The position numbers and the translations under genes are program-made. From the NCBI GenBank assembly GCA_020057985.1, contig JAGVEU010000375.1, positions 1 to 9,891 on the forward strand: a DNA stretch of 9,891 bases, read 5' to 3'. How positions within the stretch are numbered: the stretch's first letter is position 1; every line of letters starts with the position of its first letter. Origin of the DNA: Calditrichota bacterium. Lineage in GTDB: Bacteria > Electryoneota > RPQS01. Below the pieces are notes generated by a model, which searched no databases, had not been told where the DNA came from, and was given only the letters and a program-made list of their open reading frames with translations. Shown one piece after another: positions 1 to 6,095 of the stretch.

Positions 1-143
1 CCTTGCAGCAGTGCGTGTAGTCCTTCTGTGTAAGGAGAAACCTGCTTTACCCGAGCGCGTTCCCTGACCTGAAAGTAGTAGTAGAACGCGATGCCTGCCA
101 GGAAGATAACGACACTGAGCAGGAGAAAAGATCCGATAGTCAT
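1..143 (-). CDS. lapB: LapB-like TPR membrane protein, N-terminal fragment (runs off the window)
   Basis: Only the first 47 codons are in the window; the rest lies beyond base 1. Reading down from an ATG at 143, the peptide has one hydrophobic segment (about residues 4-23, ending in three tyrosines), then a basic stretch (RERARVK), then SPYTEGLHALLQ, which resembles the opening of the first TPR helix of LapB/YciM. In Enterobacteria LapB is an inner-membrane-anchored TPR protein that works with FtsH to control LPS synthesis. The start codon overlaps the lapA stop as ATGA, so the two are probably translationally coupled, and the lapA-lapB order is the known one. A GAAGTGAAGAAG stretch precedes the ATG and could serve as ribosome binding site. 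The assignment rests on the neighbour, the membrane anchor and a very short TPR-like motif; another TPR protein with the same anchor is possible. Confidence 0.6.
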   Translation of the reverse strand, partial: MTIGSFLLLSVVIFLAGIAFYYYFQVRERARVKQVSPYTEGLHALLQ

Positions 144-481
144 GGCTTCTTCACTTCCGCAGTTTTTTCGGAGAAAGTTGCAGTTAGTTCGTCCTCTTCA
201 AGGGCAAGATTCCGTAACCGATCCAACTCTGTCTGAAGTGTTTTGTTCTGGCGGCGCAAACCGGAAATCTGCCCGCGCAATCGAAGCTGATTGATGACGG
301 CTACGAGCATACTGAGCACGTAGCCTGCCAATCCAGCAAGGAATAGCACATACGACAGCGGCCAGCTTGGAGAACTCCAGCCGAACACGGTGACAGTCAC
401 ACTCTGATCGGAATTCTGTGTGAGAAATCCGACCAGAAAGAAAACCACAATGACAATAAGAATCCAGCGAAAAATCCACAT
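140..481 (-). CDS. lapA: LapA-family (DUF1049) inner-membrane protein
   Basis: A 113-residue protein with the LapA layout. Transmembrane segment 1 is at about residues 3-20, followed by the QNSDQSVTVTVFGW stretch (22-34) that matches the N-x-x-x-V-x-V-x-F signature of the family. Transmembrane segment 2 is at about 42-63, and a heptad-like, charged tail at 66-98 probably forms a coiled coil facing the cytoplasm. LapA assists LapB in envelope lipopolysaccharide assembly in Enterobacteria; in other phyla the role is less clear. I chose the ATG at 481 because it is preceded by GAGGA at good spacing and the protein then starts directly at the membrane segment. The frame stays open upstream to 586, but that extension would overlap hicA and has no family character. 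It overlaps the next gene by four bases. Confidence 0.85.
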   Translation of the reverse strand: MWIFRWILIVIVVFFLVGFLTQNSDQSVTVTVFGWSSPSWPLSYVLFLAGLAGYVLSMLVAVINQLRLRGQISGLRRQNKTLQTELDRLRNLALEEDELTATFSEKTAEVKKP

Positions 482-560
482 AAAGTTGTCCTCGTTGTGG
501 AGAAGAGTTGTGTTAATATTGAGAAGATAAGATCGTTGAAATTCAGCTCTCAGAAAGATG

Positions 561-782
561 TCAGAGTAGCTTCGTGAATTCATCAACGGTCACGTTTGCA
601 TTGCGAATCAATGCACGCAATGTTCCAACCGATAGCTCGCGGTGTTGTGGTATTGACAGATTGACTCTCATCCCGGACTTGACCATAACCACGTGGCTCC
701 CAACCTGTCCGAGTACTTGCCATCCGAGTTTCAGAAAGACTTTGACAGCATCCTTGCCAGATATATTAGCCAGACTGCTCAC
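561..782 (-). CDS. hicA: HicA-family mRNA interferase toxin
   Basis: A 73-residue HicA/YcfA-type protein with a double-stranded-RNA-binding-like fold. It shows ISGKDAVKVFLKLGW near the N-terminus, then GQVGSHVVM (25-33) with the conserved histidine at position 30 that acts in RNA cleavage in this family, then IPQHRELSVGTLRALIRNA and a final DEFTKLL. HicA toxins cut mRNA and tmRNA in the cytoplasm and are neutralised by HicB. I prefer the GTG start at 782, four bases after the hicB stop. It puts the SGK motif where HicA proteins have it, whereas a TTG at 800 would add six unlike residues and overlap hicB. There is no clear ribosome binding site, so translation is probably coupled to hicB. All core residues are present and it looks intact. 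The gene order is antitoxin first. Confidence 0.85.
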   Translation of the reverse strand: MSSLANISGKDAVKVFLKLGWQVLGQVGSHVVMVKSGMRVNLSIPQHRELSVGTLRALIRNANVTVDEFTKLL

Positions 783-786
783 AACG

Positions 787-1002
787 CTACACAGCCACAA
801 CTATCGGCTGGTACTCTGGCATCTTAGACATCGTTGCGACAGCTTTTTGATCCTCTGCCCAAAGCCATGCCGTGATAGCTTCTTTGATATTCTCAAGGGC
901 TTCCTGCTCATCCTTGCCCTGCGAAACACATCCCGGAAGAGCTGGGCATTCGGCCACAATCCAGTCATCTTCAGCACGATTTAGAGTGACATGAAAGACC
1001 AT
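787..1002 (-). CDS. hicB: HicB-family antitoxin, short form
   Basis: A 71-residue HicB with the partial RNase H-like fold. The conserved stretch WIVAECPALPGCVSQGK (14-30) is followed by DEQEALENIKEAI (31-43), the usual HicB core. In the family this protein binds HicA and masks its active site. Many HicB proteins carry a C-terminal helix-turn-helix or ribbon-helix-helix domain for autorepression; here only about 28 residues follow the core, ending PEYQPIVVAV, so a DNA-binding domain seems absent. The ATG at 1002 is preceded by AAAGGA, whose first base is the last base of the miaB stop codon. The pair therefore appears to be expressed as part of the miaB transcript, or from a promoter inside miaB. 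Confidence 0.87.
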   Translation of the reverse strand: MVFHVTLNRAEDDWIVAECPALPGCVSQGKDEQEALENIKEAITAWLWAEDQKAVATMSKMPEYQPIVVAV

Positions 1003-1018
1003 TGTGTGTATCCTTTCA
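1003..1018 (-). promoter_or_regulatory. hicB ribosome binding site abutting the miaB stop
   Basis: On the minus strand the miaB TGA is followed at once by AAGGA and then eight bases to the hicB ATG. Only 13 bp separate stop and start, so there is no room here for an independent promoter. The arrangement points to co-transcription and probably translational coupling of hicB to miaB. Confidence 0.6.
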
Positions 1019-2410
1019 TCTGTTAATTCTTTCCCCTCGAAACGTAAATCCGATTAGCTCTCGAAGCTGAACCGGTATCTCGTCACCGATTGACTCGCCG
1101 TTTCTGGATACAACCACCGGTCGAAAATCCGGCGTGCGGCCTGTCCACATGGCTGCATCCTTCGGCGAGATTCCTTCAATCAAGATCGAAGTCTGTTTGC
1201 CAAGCTGCGCCTCATTCTGCCGATGCGAATTTTCTTGTTGCAGCTCGATCAGCCGCCCCAACCGCTCGGCTTTGAGAATTTCGGGAATATCATCGCGCAA
1301 TCGCTCCGCCTTGGTCAACGGTCGCGCCGAGTACTTGAACATGAACGCTGAGTCATAGCCCACTTCCTGAACCAAGTCAAGCGTCATCTGGAATTCGTCA
1401 TCGCTCTCGGTCGGAAACCCAACAATGACGTCCGTCGAAAGTGCAATTCCGGGGACTTTTTCGCGCGCTGTCTTGACAATTCCAAGATAACGCTCGCGGG
1501 TATAGGGCCGGTTCATCAGATCAAGCACACGATTGCTCCCCGACTGCACAGGAAGATGGAGAAATGGACAGATCTTGTCAACCGTTCCCATCACATCCAA
1601 TAGCCGCTCGGAAATATCCGCCGGATGCGACGTCATGAATCTCACACGCTTGAGGCCATCCACTTGCGCAACAGCCTTCAGACATTCCGCAAAATCCCGA
1701 TCCTCCCATCGGTAGGAATCCACATTTTGTCCAAGCAAGGTCACATCCTTGACTCCTTGCGAAACCAAAGACTCCACTTCGCGCAAAATCGAGGGCAGTG
1801 GCCGGGATCGCTCGCGTCCCCGCGTCCTCGGGACCACGCAGAAAGTACAGAACTTATCGCAGCCACGAATCACAGTCACAAAAGCAGTAATACCACCCTG
1901 ATGATGCGGCACGATTTCGTCATACAATTCTTCCCGCAACAGCGTGGTTTCCAAGAGACCCGGTGTTCCCGGCGGCGAGATCAACCGCTCTTCGAGCAGC
2001 ACCGGCAATTTGCGATAGGCATCCGGCCCCACCACCAGATCAATATAGGGCTGCTCCTCTAAAATCTCTTTGCGCTTGGCTTGCGCGATGCAGCCAATAA
2101 TTCCGATCACAAGATGCGGATTTTTCTTCTTCAATGCAGAGAGATTGGCCAGTTGCCCCAAGGCCCGCACTTCCGCCGTTTCCCGAATCATGCAGGTATT
2201 GACCAGCACAATATCCGCATGTTCCGGCGCATCCACAAACTGATACCCATCATCCGCCAACAGCGTCTCAATTGTCTGCGTATCCGACACATTCATCTGA
2301 CAGCCGTACGTGCGAATATACACCGCCGGCCCATTGCCGCTCTGTGATCGGCGGCTACGGGCAGTTTGTGCTCGCGTAAAGTCAGGTTGTATCGTTACAA
2401 GTTCGGACAT
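1016..2410 (-). CDS. miaB: tRNA-2-methylthio-N6-dimethylallyladenosine synthase (radical SAM)
   Basis: MiaB adds the 2-methylthio group to i6A37 of tRNAs reading UNN codons, using two iron-sulfur clusters and S-adenosylmethionine. With the ATG at 2410 the protein has 464 residues. The N-terminal MTTase domain has TYGCQMN (34-40), NTCMIRE (71-77) and GCIAQ (106-110), giving the three cysteines C37, C73 and C107 for the auxiliary cluster. The radical-SAM CxxxCxxC is GCDKFCTFC (C184, C188, C191). A TRAM domain fills about 403-462. The YGCQMN signature favours MiaB over MtaB or RimO. A GTG at 2464 would add 18 residues, but these are encoded by the intergenic repeat, so I reject it. AGAGAAG upstream of the ATG could be the ribosome binding site. 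It sits 78 bp after sfsA in the same direction. Confidence 0.93.
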   Translation of the reverse strand: MSELVTIQPDFTRAQTARSRRSQSGNGPAVYIRTYGCQMNVSDTQTIETLLADDGYQFVDAPEHADIVLVNTCMIRETAEVRALGQLANLSALKKKNPHLVIGIIGCIAQAKRKEILEEQPYIDLVVGPDAYRKLPVLLEERLISPPGTPGLLETTLLREELYDEIVPHHQGGITAFVTVIRGCDKFCTFCVVPRTRGRERSRPLPSILREVESLVSQGVKDVTLLGQNVDSYRWEDRDFAECLKAVAQVDGLKRVRFMTSHPADISERLLDVMGTVDKICPFLHLPVQSGSNRVLDLMNRPYTRERYLGIVKTAREKVPGIALSTDVIVGFPTESDDEFQMTLDLVQEVGYDSAFMFKYSARPLTKAERLRDDIPEILKAERLGRLIELQQENSHRQNEAQLGKQTSILIEGISPKDAAMWTGRTPDFRPVVVSRNGESIGDEIPVQLRELIGFTFRGERINR

Positions 2411-2416
2411 ATCAAT

Positions 2417-2488
2417 CTTCTCTCCCTCCACGAATAGTGGGGGGCATTTCTTCTCTCCCTCCACGAATAGTGGGGGGATTAAGGGGGG
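2417..2488. repeat. Tandem pair of G-rich hairpin repeats before miaB
   Basis: A 28-bp sequence occurs twice without mismatch at 2417-2444 and 2450-2477, a period of 33 bp. Each copy contains arms CCCTCCAC and GTGGGGGG around a GAATA loop, an 8-bp stem with one T-G wobble when read on the plus strand. The second copy is followed by ATTAA and another run of six G (2483-2488). A diverged relative is at 4655-4687. The pair fills the gap between sfsA and miaB and touches the miaB ribosome binding site, so it would be in the miaB leader. It may be a dispersed intergenic element rather than a regulator. Confidence 0.8.
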
Positions 2489-3181
2489 TTAGAGTTCTAT
2501 CGGAACACTTTCCACCAATTGGATCTCCTTCGGCGACACGCTCGCCTTCCACGCCTCAAGATGAACTCCTGCTGTGAATGCGTCCCGCAGCACGTTCCCA
2601 TAAACCGGATCAATGCCATCAGCAGGGCTGAAAGTCTTCGCTGCGTGATGTTGAATCACATACAGCATGGCCGAGCATCCGCCCTTTTCCGCATTCTCGA
2701 TCAGGTGATAAAGGTGCTTGGTGCCACGCTCGGTCACACTGTCGGGAAAGAGCGCAACACCGCCTTCCACGAGCGTCACGTTCTTCACTTCGAGCAGGCA
2801 ATCAGGGTTCCCCTCCAACACAAAACCAATCCGCGTTCCCACGTCAATCACCACTTCGCTGCGAAAGCTTTTATACTCCCGAAAGGCCGGAATCAGTCCC
2901 GCACGAAAGGCTTCCGCTGCAATGCGATTCGGAACCATGGTATTGATTCCCACCCAGTCCCCGTCGAGTTTGATAAGCTCCCAAGTATACCTAAGCCTGC
3001 GGCGTGGATCGGCATGATAGCTCGCATACACTTCCGAGCCGGGAACATTTACCCCTTTCATGCTTCCCGAATTCGGGCAATACGCAATTACAATTTCGCC
3101 GCTGTCAAGTTTAATCTCGGACAGAAAGCGGCTAAACCGCCGAATCAGCGTCCCATGAATGAGCGGCTTATCAAAGACCAC
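2489..3181 (-). CDS. sfsA: SfsA family protein (putative sugar fermentation stimulation/nuclease-fold)
   Basis: A 230-residue full-length SfsA. The family signatures are all visible: CPNSGSM (35-41), NPDCLLEVKNVTL (125-137), FPDSVTERGTKHL (145-157) and ADGIDPVY (187-194). The family has an N-terminal OB-like part and a PD-(D/E)xK-like nuclease fold, with D127, E131 and K133 matching the expected catalytic positions here. The biological role is unsettled: it was named for maltose metabolism in E. coli, and DNA binding has been reported. The start is a GTG at 3181 that overlaps the hisS stop by 11 bp, with no clear ribosome binding site, so coupling to hisS is likely. The next gene, miaB, lies 78 bp downstream. 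Confidence 0.92.
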   Translation of the reverse strand: MVFDKPLIHGTLIRRFSRFLSEIKLDSGEIVIAYCPNSGSMKGVNVPGSEVYASYHADPRRRLRYTWELIKLDGDWVGINTMVPNRIAAEAFRAGLIPAFREYKSFRSEVVIDVGTRIGFVLEGNPDCLLEVKNVTLVEGGVALFPDSVTERGTKHLYHLIENAEKGGCSAMLYVIQHHAAKTFSPADGIDPVYGNVLRDAFTAGVHLEAWKASVSPKEIQLVESVPIEL

Positions 3182-4559
3182 GCAGCAATGAATCTATGGT
3201 TGCTACCAGTGCTTCGCGCGAAACTTCCTGTTGCTGACTTGTGCGCATAGTCTTCAGCGAAACAGTTCGCTTCTCCCGTTCTTCTGATCCACAAATCAGA
3301 ACAATCGGAATTCCCTGCGCATCGGCGTATGCAAACTGCTTTTTCATGCGATCTTCGTCATACCAAACTTCCACACAGATTCCCGCACGACGCAGTTCCG
3401 CAGCCATCAACAAATTTTCGGAAACCCCCGCATCATCAAAGCGCGCAATCAACACTTGTGTCGTCGAGGGAACAGTCTTGAACTCTCCAAGCTGAGTCAG
3501 CGCCGTTTGAATTCGATCAAGGCCGATTGTCGTGCCCGTCGCAGGAACCTGCTGCTTGGAGAAGGTCGAGATGAGACCGTCGTATCTCCCACCACCGGAG
3601 AGCGAGCCGATATGCGGATGATCGGGTAACACGGTTTCAAAAATCGGTCCTGTGTAATAGTCAAGACCACGGGCAAGAAATGGATCGAGCTTGATGGATA
3701 CTTTCGGAACGCCAAGATTCAAAGCTGTGAGGAAAACCTCGCGGATTTCACATACGCCTCGGCGACCGCGTTCGCCACGTACTCCATCATCGAAGACTTT
3801 GCCAGCAGTTTCAAAATCCGCCCCGGTTAGCGCTGCCTCCAAGCTCTTGAGTACTGCAAACGCGTCCTGATAATATATGCCCTTAGATACGAGCTCATCA
3901 GCGACACCGTCCCAGCCAATCTTGTCGAACTTGTCAAGTGCTCGTGCGAATGGAACCACGAACAGGGCCTCGCGGATTGCAGGTGTGTCTATTCCATCAA
4001 TGCTCGCCTGCGGAATTGTGTCAATGATACCAAAAAGCAACTTCCGTGATGAGAGCCGAATCCGAAATTTCTCAAACCCCAAATCCCGGAGCACTTCATA
4101 AGTGAGCGCAATGATCTCCGCATCCGCCAGCAGCGACTCCGTCCCCACAATATCCGCATCGCATTGCACGAACTCGCGAAATCTTCCCTGCCTCGGCTGC
4201 GGACGGTCGGCTCGCCACACAGGCTGAATCTGATACCGCTTGAATGGCCGCGGCAATTCCGCATACTGCGCCACCACTCGCGCCAGCGGCACCGTCAAAT
4301 CATAGCGCAACGCAATCGCCGATTCCGCCGAATCCTCTTCCCCGCCCCGCGCGCGCTTGATCTCATAGATCAGCTTGTCATTCTCTTCCGATTTCCCCGT
4401 CAGGATTTCCAAATACTCAATCGCCGGAGTTTCCAGAGGCTGAAATCCGTAGCGGCGGTACGCATCTTCAATGGTCTGCAAAATCCGGCGGCGACCGAGC
4501 AATTCTGACGGCAGAAAGTCCCGTGTCCCCCGAAATGTACGCGGTGAAATGATCGGCAA
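3171..4559 (-). CDS. hisS: Histidyl-tRNA synthetase
   Basis: Class II aminoacyl-tRNA synthetase that charges tRNA-His in the cytoplasm; 462 residues, in the range of the larger bacterial HisRS. Visible landmarks are FRGTRDFLP (9-17), RYDLTVPLAR (85-94), motif 2 from about 106 to 139 (FKRYQIQPVWRADRPQPRQG then FREFVQCDADIVG), the histidine-binding signature LARGLDYYTG (295-304), GGGRYDGL (322-329) and motif 3 GTTIGLDRI (342-350). A C-terminal anticodon-binding domain covers about 365-460. The start is a TTG at 4559. There is no in-frame ATG or GTG between it and the TAG at 4593-4595, and no good ribosome binding site, so initiation is unusual or weak. It is the first gene of the minus-strand cluster and is divergent from the restriction-modification genes. 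Confidence 0.95.
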   Translation of the reverse strand: MPIISPRTFRGTRDFLPSELLGRRRILQTIEDAYRRYGFQPLETPAIEYLEILTGKSEENDKLIYEIKRARGGEEDSAESAIALRYDLTVPLARVVAQYAELPRPFKRYQIQPVWRADRPQPRQGRFREFVQCDADIVGTESLLADAEIIALTYEVLRDLGFEKFRIRLSSRKLLFGIIDTIPQASIDGIDTPAIREALFVVPFARALDKFDKIGWDGVADELVSKGIYYQDAFAVLKSLEAALTGADFETAGKVFDDGVRGERGRRGVCEIREVFLTALNLGVPKVSIKLDPFLARGLDYYTGPIFETVLPDHPHIGSLSGGGRYDGLISTFSKQQVPATGTTIGLDRIQTALTQLGEFKTVPSTTQVLIARFDDAGVSENLLMAAELRRAGICVEVWYDEDRMKKQFAYADAQGIPIVLICGSEEREKRTVSLKTMRTSQQQEVSREALVATIDSLLRGL

Positions 4560-4602
4560 AAGCGGCGGTCTGTTATAGAGTCTGTTTATGGCCTAACCAT
4601 TG

Positions 4603-4631
4603 AATATGCGAAATTTGGAGCCAAAAAGCAA
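4603..4631 (-). promoter_or_regulatory. Possible hisS operon promoter (weak)
   Basis: On the minus strand TTGCTT (4631-4626) and CATATT (4608-4603) are separated by 17 bases, about 45 bp before the hisS TTG. The match to sigma70 consensus is partial (three and four of six), so this is only a candidate. Confidence 0.2.
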
Positions 4632-4654
4632 GCCCCATTCCGCCGCTCATCCTG

Positions 4655-4687
4655 TCTCCCTCCGTGTACGGGGGGACAAAGGGGGGG
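4655..4687. repeat. Third, diverged copy of the G-rich hairpin repeat
   Basis: Same design as the pair at 2417-2488: TCTCCCTCC, a short centre, six G, then ACAAA and seven G. The stem arms are CCCTCCGT and ACGGGGGG around GT; compared with the other copies, both sides of the stem have changed together while pairing is kept (CCAC/GTGG became CCGT/ACGG). Confidence 0.7.
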
Positions 4688-4717
4688 CGCGCTTAGCATC
4701 CGTGTCTCCGATTTGTC

Positions 4718-4758
4718 ATCCTGAGTCCCGCTCTTCAGCTATCTGCGGGACTCAGGAT
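4718..4758. repeat. 14-bp perfect inverted repeat
   Basis: ATCCTGAGTCCCGC at 4718-4731 is exactly repeated in inverted form at 4745-4758 with a 13-base loop (TCTTCAGCTATCT). It is preceded by TTGTC and followed by CTCTG, flanks that recur at the neighbouring hairpins. No T-run follows and no annotated gene ends here, so it is not an obvious terminator. Confidence 0.8.
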
Positions 4759-4826
4759 CTCTGTTTTGAGCACAAGCACAGATTCCGTTGACCCACCTCT
4801 AAGCATTTCAAGGACATAGTACTTGC

Positions 4827-4843
4827 GGCGGCCTCTGGCCGCC
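4827..4843. repeat. 7-bp GC-only hairpin
   Basis: GGCGGCC and its exact inverse GGCCGCC flank a TCT loop. It is followed by TCTGTCATCCTGA, the same left flank seen before the 4718 hairpin (TTGTCATCCTGA). Confidence 0.65.
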
Positions 4844-4876
4844 TCTGTCATCCTGAAGGTCTTCCTGAATAGCCTA

Positions 4877-4898
4877 TCCTGCATGTCCTCATGCAGGA
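4877..4898. repeat. 9-bp perfect hairpin with TCCT loop
   Basis: TCCTGCATG, loop TCCT, then CATGCAGGA. The right flank ATTTCTCCTC is nearly the same as the one after the hairpin at 4919-4944, although the stems are different. Confidence 0.75.
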
Positions 4899-4918
4899 AT
4901 TTCTCCTCGATCTTGTCT

Positions 4919-4944
4919 TTCTGTATTTGTCTTCAAATACAGAA
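4919..4944. repeat. 11-bp perfect hairpin with TCTT loop
   Basis: TTCTGTATTTG, loop TCTT, then CAAATACAGAA, all eleven pairs perfect. The right flank is TCTCTCCTC. It is the last of the hairpin chain. Confidence 0.75.
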
Positions 4945-4964
4945 TCTCTCCTCATATTTCTTCA

Positions 4965-5006
4965 TTTCGCCTTTCGTTTTTCAATTTTCAATTTTCAGTT
5001 TTCCTC
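4965..5006. repeat. Heptamer array TTTCNNN x6
   Basis: Six consecutive 7-bp units beginning TTTC: TTTCGCC, TTTCGTT, TTTCAAT, TTTCAAT, TTTCAGT and TTTCCTC. The phase is strict over 42 bp. It is immediately preceded by TTCTTCA, and lies just before the promoter at 5019. Confidence 0.65.
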
Positions 5007-5018
5007 CTCCCCTTCCGC

Positions 5019-5047
5019 TTGACTTTCCTCACAATATGACATATATT
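5019..5047 (+). promoter_or_regulatory. Sigma70-like promoter for the restriction-modification genes
   Basis: TTGACT (5019-5024), a 17-base spacer, then TATATT (5042-5047). This is the best promoter match in the window, five of six bases in each box. Transcription would start near 5054 and give a leader of about 230 nt before the ATG at 5286. Confidence 0.6.
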
Positions 5048-5181
5048 GAGGAAATCGCGCTCACGCCTAAGCCTCTACATGGGCTGGATTACGCGCCGCC
5101 AGGAGCGGCGGGGGATAGAAAACCCTCTGATAAGCGACCAAGGCACAGCTTGACCTCACCCAGATTTGTTCCACCTTATGC

Positions 5182-5217
5182 CCCGTGTAGTACATCACAC
5201 ATCGGTGTGTGAACGGG
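5182..5217 (+). other. Structured element in the presumed leader
   Basis: An inner perfect 7-bp hairpin, TCACACA-TCGG-TGTGTGA (5195-5212), is enclosed by a complementary outer pair CCCGT (5182-5186) and ACGGG (5213-5217). It lies 68 bp before the endonuclease start. A further GC hairpin (CGCCGC, CAGGA, GCGGCG) is near 5092-5108. Both could be operators or RNA structures; the function is unknown. Confidence 0.45.
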
Positions 5218-5285
5218 TCTCTGCGAGAACTCCCAGACAAGTCAGAACAGCACCATTCCCTCTAATCACGTAGCAAAGAACCTTC

Positions 5286-6095
5286 ATGAACAGCACCTCT
5301 AAGGACGATGCCTACTTTCAGATTATAGCAAATGCGCTCCGTGTTTGCGCAAATTATAAGCCCATGTTCGGGAAGGGTCGGGCAGGAGGCGGGATGACCT
5401 TAGACCAGTTTCAAAAAATGTACCGCGCCGACCCCTTCTACGCATGGGTTGGGCTTGATTCCCCCTTGATGTACGCAGCGCATAAAGCAGCCGGTGGTAT
5501 GACCTCAATCTACCGTCAACTCGGAATCGGTTGTCAGTGGGTTTACAGCACGGTCCTGGTGGATTCGCTCGGGCTGTCCCCAGATCAAGCGACGTGGAGC
5601 TATCAAGTCCCCAAACTTGGAGGAGAACCGCGGACGCTTTCACTTGACGGTCGCATTGACCTTGCACACATTGATGACGCCGGAAAACGCGCCAGAGTAA
5701 ATAGCTGGTTACAAGCTGCTGCCGATAAAGTCCTCCTTGCGAGGGCGACACGGAAGCGTCTTAAAGGAGCAGTTTTTGAGGTAAGACAGGGGTATAAGAG
5801 CAAGGATTCCAAACGTCAGAATGCAGACATAAGCAACGCCTCTAACGCGTACGCTAACTCCTACCTGCCTGTACTGTTTATCTTGTCAACGCAGATTGAC
5901 TCCGATATTCTTACCCGATACACAACAGCACAGTGGCTACCCCTCGTCGGTTCTACGGGAGGGTCGTCAACAGAGAGTACCTATGTGTTCTGCAAGGATG
6001 TCGTAGGCTACGACCTCGCGGCCTTTTTCGAACGCAATTCCATTCGTATCAAGACTGAATTAGAGCATGTACTAAAGACACTCTTGGAGAAATGA
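5286..6095 (+). CDS. Probable Type II restriction endonuclease, possibly of the CCGG-cutting group
   Basis: A 269-residue protein with no membrane segment or signal peptide. It sits directly before, and overlaps by four bases, a DNA methyltransferase, the classic Type II pair. The best-conserved-looking stretch is VFEVRQGYKSKDSKRQNADI (163-182), in which E165, K171, K173, D174, R177 and D181 could supply the metal site and base contacts. The KDSKRQN part recalls the RSDRAQN element of NgoMIV and other CCGG-recognising enzymes (BsaWI, AgeI, Cfr10I relatives), and I have an impression of BsaWI similarity from memory that I could not verify. An earlier DGRID (121-125) could hold the first catalytic aspartate. 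The role as nuclease follows mainly from context. The ATG at 5286 has only a weak AAGAA upstream. If the CCGG link is wrong, it could be an unrelated PD-(D/E)xK enzyme. Confidence 0.7.
   Translation: MNSTSKDDAYFQIIANALRVCANYKPMFGKGRAGGGMTLDQFQKMYRADPFYAWVGLDSPLMYAAHKAAGGMTSIYRQLGIGCQWVYSTVLVDSLGLSPDQATWSYQVPKLGGEPRTLSLDGRIDLAHIDDAGKRARVNSWLQAAADKVLLARATRKRLKGAVFEVRQGYKSKDSKRQNADISNASNAYANSYLPVLFILSTQIDSDILTRYTTAQWLPLVGSTGGSSTESTYVFCKDVVGYDLAAFFERNSIRIKTELEHVLKTLLEK

Larger units (their letters stand above)
4560..5285. other. Gene-free, repeat-rich divergent intergenic region
   Basis: No convincing protein gene lies between hisS (leftward) and the endonuclease (rightward). The region holds, in order: possible hisS promoter elements, a G-rich hairpin repeat, a chain of perfect inverted repeats (4718-4944), a 7-bp-period pyrimidine array (4965-5006), a good plus-strand promoter (5019-5047) and two structured stretches in the presumed leader. 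Open frames crossing the left part simply translate the repeats. Confidence 0.75.

Noticed and set aside
482..586. 35-residue N-terminal extension of LapA
   Set aside because: It overlaps hicA and places extra polar residues before the first membrane segment; the ATG at 481 has a good ribosome binding site.
2411..2464. 18-residue N-terminal extension of MiaB from a GTG at 2464
   Set aside because: The extension is encoded by the tandem G-rich repeat and has no family similarity; the ATG at 2410 is better.
2417..2477. CRISPR-like direct repeats
   Set aside because: Only two copies with a five-base gap, internally palindromic, and no cas genes nearby.
2519..3250. 243-codon plus-strand open frame opposite sfsA
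   Set aside because: It lies antisense to a clear SfsA and has no recognisable motif; it is a shadow of the coding strand.
4718..4944. Hairpins as rho-independent terminators
   Set aside because: The flanking genes diverge from this region, so no known transcript ends here, and no T-run follows the stems.
5036..5212. 58-codon open frame starting MTYIEEIALTPKP between the promoter and the endonuclease
   Set aside because: Its ATG lies inside the promoter spacer, it has no ribosome binding site, and it ends in the hairpin at 5195-5212. It is more likely untranslated leader, though a conserved homolog would change this.
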